Below the pieces are notes generated by a model. That model saw only the letters and a program-made list of their open reading frames with translations, did no database searches and was not told where the DNA came from. DNA of 64,000 nt from CALXVA01 sp944392465 (GTDB lineage Bacteria > Bacillota > Clostridia > TANB77 > CAG-508), in NCBI GenBank assembly GCA_963931155.1, contig OZ006978.1, forward strand, positions 434,001-498,000, in the 5' to 3' direction. A program made the translations under genes and the position numbers. Below, in pieces: positions 61,201-64,000 of the stretch. Every line of letters starts with the position of its first letter. Within the stretch, counting starts at the first letter, position 1.

Positions 61201-64000
61201 AAAATCTTCCTCCAATTTTTATCAATAACTCTATTTTATAGTTTGCATCTGGTTCTATATTATATGTTTTTTCTGCATTTTCTACTTTGTTGTCTTCTCC
61301 TATTTCTTCATAACGTAGTTCTTGGATTTGTTTATTGTTTTTGTAAATTCTTATGTAATAGTCATTTGTTGCTATTTCATCTCTTTCATCATTTACTGTT
61401 ACTTCTACATTTGCATTATAATCATATTTGAATTCTTCGTAGTCTGTTTTTTTATTACCTAGTTCTATTTGTAGGTTTTGCATTTCTACTATTGCTTTGT
61501 TTGTTTCTACAAAAAATCCTATATATCCTGTTTTGCTTAATGTTACTGTATAGTTATATTCTTTCCATTCATTATTTAAATCTTTTATTGAATAATATGT
61601 TGTATAACTAGTATTATTAAAATCATTATTATTTTTTTCCATTATGTACAAATTTGTATTGCTTTGTTTTCTAGCTTTAAAACTTATTGTTACTTCTTGT
61701 CCTAAGTATTTGCTTAAATTGTAATAATTTATATTATTATAATCAGCTGCACCACCCAATGTAAGTATTTTTGTATTTCCGTTATAGCTTAAACCATATT
61801 TATTATATGTATTAAAGCATTTTTCATACCAATTTACTTTTGAACTTACATCTATTAAGTTCTTTCCTGTTGGTGTTTTTGCTAATCCTATTAAATCTAA
61901 CTTTCCACTTATCCCTGTTTCTGTTACTATCTTTATTTCTTTTAAGATGTAATCTGCTTCATACGTTTCATCTGTGCTTCCTATGTTATATTGTGGCGCA
62001 TATACCATTATTTTATATTCTTCATTTGGTGTTAGGTCTTCATATGTTTTTCTTTCATATTCTGCATTTGTTTGCATTTCGCTTAAGTCTATTAATTTAT
62101 TGTCTTTATCTCTTACTTCTATTCTTACTTTGTTTGTTAATACTGCATTATCTATATCTTCTATTCTCATGTCTAGGTCTATCATTGTGCCTATTACAAA
62201 TTGGTTCTTTATTTGTACTTCTGCTGGCATTTTTAGTGTTATTAATTGTTCTAGGTTTTGCTTATCTTCTACTACTTCTTCTACTGTTCCTTGTCTTACT
62301 GTTGTTATTACATCTATTCTATATTTTGTGTTTGAGCTTAGTTGCTCTATACTTAGTTCCACTTCTTCTGATGTTTTTATTTGTTGGACTTGCTCTTGTG
62401 TGAATGTTATGCGTTGGACTTCTGTTTCTTTTTGTTCTTCTTCTCCTTGTTGTCCATCGTTATCTGTATTTTTACCTTGGTCATATATAACTACTTCCAC
62501 TTTATCTAGTATTGCTAAAAGTCTCGCATCTGTTTGATTTGCATCTATACTTATTCCTAGGTTCATTGAGTTTTGTGTTATTTCTTTAGCATCTATTTTT
62601 ACTTGCATGTATCCTAGTGATGCTAGTGGTCTTGTTACAAAACTTCCTCTTCCTAGTTCTGCATTTTCTTTTACTCCTGTTCCATCTTCTAAGTCGTAGT
62701 CTCCATAGATTACTATTTGATAATATCCATTTGGATCTAGGTCGTTGAATTTCAATGTTTCTTTGTGTCCGTCATTTATGTTTTCTCCTTCACCAACTTG
62801 TCCGTTGTTTGAGACATTACTATTTTCACTTCCTAACATCCCTTGTTTTACTATATCTCCACTTGGGTTTGTTATTTCATATCTATAGTTTTCTAGTTTT
62901 ACATTATCTTTATTATTTAGTACTACTTCTATCTCTATTTCTGTTACATCTTGTTTCGTTGGTCTTATACTTGCTGTTGGCATTTGTTTTGATGTTATTG
63001 TTTCTCCTTCATTGTTCTTCTCTTTTAGTTCATTTCCAAATCTATCATATGCTGTAATTTTGTATTTTATCTTACTATTTGATATTAAACTTTCACTTGT
63101 TTGGTATGTTATTTCTTTTCCTGTTTTTATATCATTTACTTGGTTATTGCTTAATCTATATGCCACATCTCCTATCTCTACTTGCAACCTCGATATTCCT
63201 TTTATTACTTCTTCGTCTATGTTATTGTTTATTTTTAGATTTTTTACTTCTATTTTATTTGAGTATATTTCTCCATTTTGGAAACTAAAGTCTATTGTTC
63301 CTAATGTATCTATTGATTTTGTTGTTACTTTTCCATTGTAGAATTCTTCTTGTTGTTCTACTTTATTTTCATCTGTGTAGTAGAATATTCCTTTTATTTC
63401 ATATTCTGAGCTTGGTTGTAAGTTTGATATCTCTACTTCTCCTACTTTTGTTGCAAATACTCTTCTATTTAGTCTCCCATCTAAGTATATTTCAAATGTA
63501 ATTCCTCTTGAAATCACATTTGCTCTATCTCTTACTGATAGGTTTGTGGTTGCTGAATATACTCCTGTTTCAAAATCTGTACAATTTACTTCTGGTTTTT
63601 TCCACATTCCTTCCTGCCATTCGTCTTCGTTGTTATCGTTATTATCTGGGTTTATTATATTTTGATTATTGCTTATATTATTGTTTTGCTGTATTGTTTC
63701 TTCTGCAGTTGTATTTTCTTCGTTTGTAGTATTTTTTACATCGTCTTCTTTTGTTTCGTTTGTTGCATTTTCTTCGTTGTTAATGTTTGCGTTGTTATCT
63801 TCTGTTTTTAAAATCTCTAATCTCTCTAGTAATGTTTTATATGTTATTGTTTCTCCATTTATCTTTGTTTTTGAATCTGGGTCTATTGGTTTTATTTCTT
63901 TATATTGCAAATAGCTGTCTTTTAAATTATCGTTCTTATTATTTCCTTGATTTTCTTTTTGTTTGCTTTCTGCATTATTATTTACTTCACTATTTATTCT
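55248..64000 (-). CDS. Giant cell-surface protein 3 (5' end outside the window); two +1 shifts at CGG
   Basis: Third paralogue. About 2,915 residues are visible; the start, tract and anchor lie beyond 64000, and the frame is open to the edge. Domain order equals protein 1: Asn/Glu linker, fibronectin-like modules, carbohydrate-binding-like domain, GLUG beta-helix, conserved C-terminal domain and membrane tail. The frame changes twice: at CGG 61030-61028 (FGSDSI-GFNGVMNFNGK) and at CGG 59394-59392 (GGLA-GLLSSSTIENCYV). In both cases the zero frame ends within about 10 codons and the +1 frame restores sequence that aligns with proteins 1 and 2 without a gap. The middle is again the most divergent part. 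Confidence 0.82.
59392..59394 (-). other. CGG frame-change site 6 (surface protein 3)
   Basis: Context GGCTTGGCT-CGG-ACTTTT. Skipping C gives GGLAGLLSSSTIENCY, which aligns residue for residue with GGIAGGIADTIVENCY of protein 1, so the Gly is the conserved one. Confidence 0.82.
61028..61030 (-). other. CGG frame-change site 5 (surface protein 3)
   Basis: Context GATAGTATA-CGG-ATTTAA. The zero frame reads RI and a stop. Skipping C gives FGSDSIGFNGVMNFNGK, aligning without a gap to FGNSNMYFYGKINFNGN of protein 1. Confidence 0.82.

Noticed and set aside
33300..63914. Long open frames on the plus strand opposite the giant genes, rich in Leu, Phe and Tyr
   Set aside because: They are antisense to repetitive, Asn/Glu/Ile-rich coding sequence, lack ribosome sites and recur at the same places in each paralogue. 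They are shadows, not membrane proteins.
43849..64000. Surface genes 2 and 3 as ordinary pseudogenes
   Set aside because: All three frame changes are the same event at CGG, and both flanks of each keep intact domains and composition. Random decay would give varied indels and stop codons.

Overview
The window looks like the chromosome of a low-GC, strictly anaerobic, spore-forming-lineage Firmicute (Clostridia), probably an uncultivated gut-type organism. The evidence is the strongly A+T-rich sequence, the fab/acc operon, the era-yqzL-recO order, the sporulation pair yqfC-yqfD, and a three-subunit NAD-linked [FeFe] hydrogenase. Almost every gene lies on the minus strand; the one clear plus-strand gene is an acyl-CoA ligase (10359-12152). 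No rRNA, tRNA, CRISPR array or intact insertion sequence was seen.

Layout, in plus coordinates. 106-6958: type II fatty acid synthesis operon, transcribed fabH-fabD-fabG-fabF-accB-fabZ-accC. 7449-10028: rimO and a CapA-like protein. 10359-12152: acyl-CoA ligase. 12588-18170: RNase G/E, pth, and three glycan genes (GT-A-like, GT-D/DUF1792, pyruvyl transferase). 18341-20331: recO, yqzL, era. 20646-25529: hydrogenase genes hydC, an unknown 143-aa gene, hydB and hydA. 26007-32580: yerB-like DUF3048, a YbeY-DgkA-PAP2 fusion, an unknown 411-aa protein, yqfD, yqfC, a PdaA-like deacetylase and a small unknown. 32816-64000: three tandem paralogues of a surface protein of about 3,150 residues, separated by two different AAA/DUF4143 ATPase genes. 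The intergenic spaces carry several families of short palindromic repeats.

The main observation concerns the codon CGG. I checked by eye every CGG triplet in the coding strands, roughly 19,000 codons. None is an ordinary in-frame codon. CGG occurs in frame at exactly six places: fabH codon 10, hydA codon 105, yqfD codon 12, once in surface protein 2 and twice in surface protein 3. At each one the zero frame soon hits a stop, and the conserved protein continues in the +1 frame, as if the C were skipped and GGN read as Gly. CGT, CGC and CGA are used normally. This suggests that CGG is unassigned in this lineage and is tolerated, or used, as a +1 frameshift (or four-base Gly) signal. A sequence-specific sequencing artefact must be excluded first.

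A second observation is that both complete surface-protein genes carry an (AG)n tract (11 and 14 units) just after the start codon, before the N-terminal membrane anchor. In both the tract length puts the start codon out of frame with the body. One unit fewer would restore the frame, which is the signature of slipped-strand phase variation.
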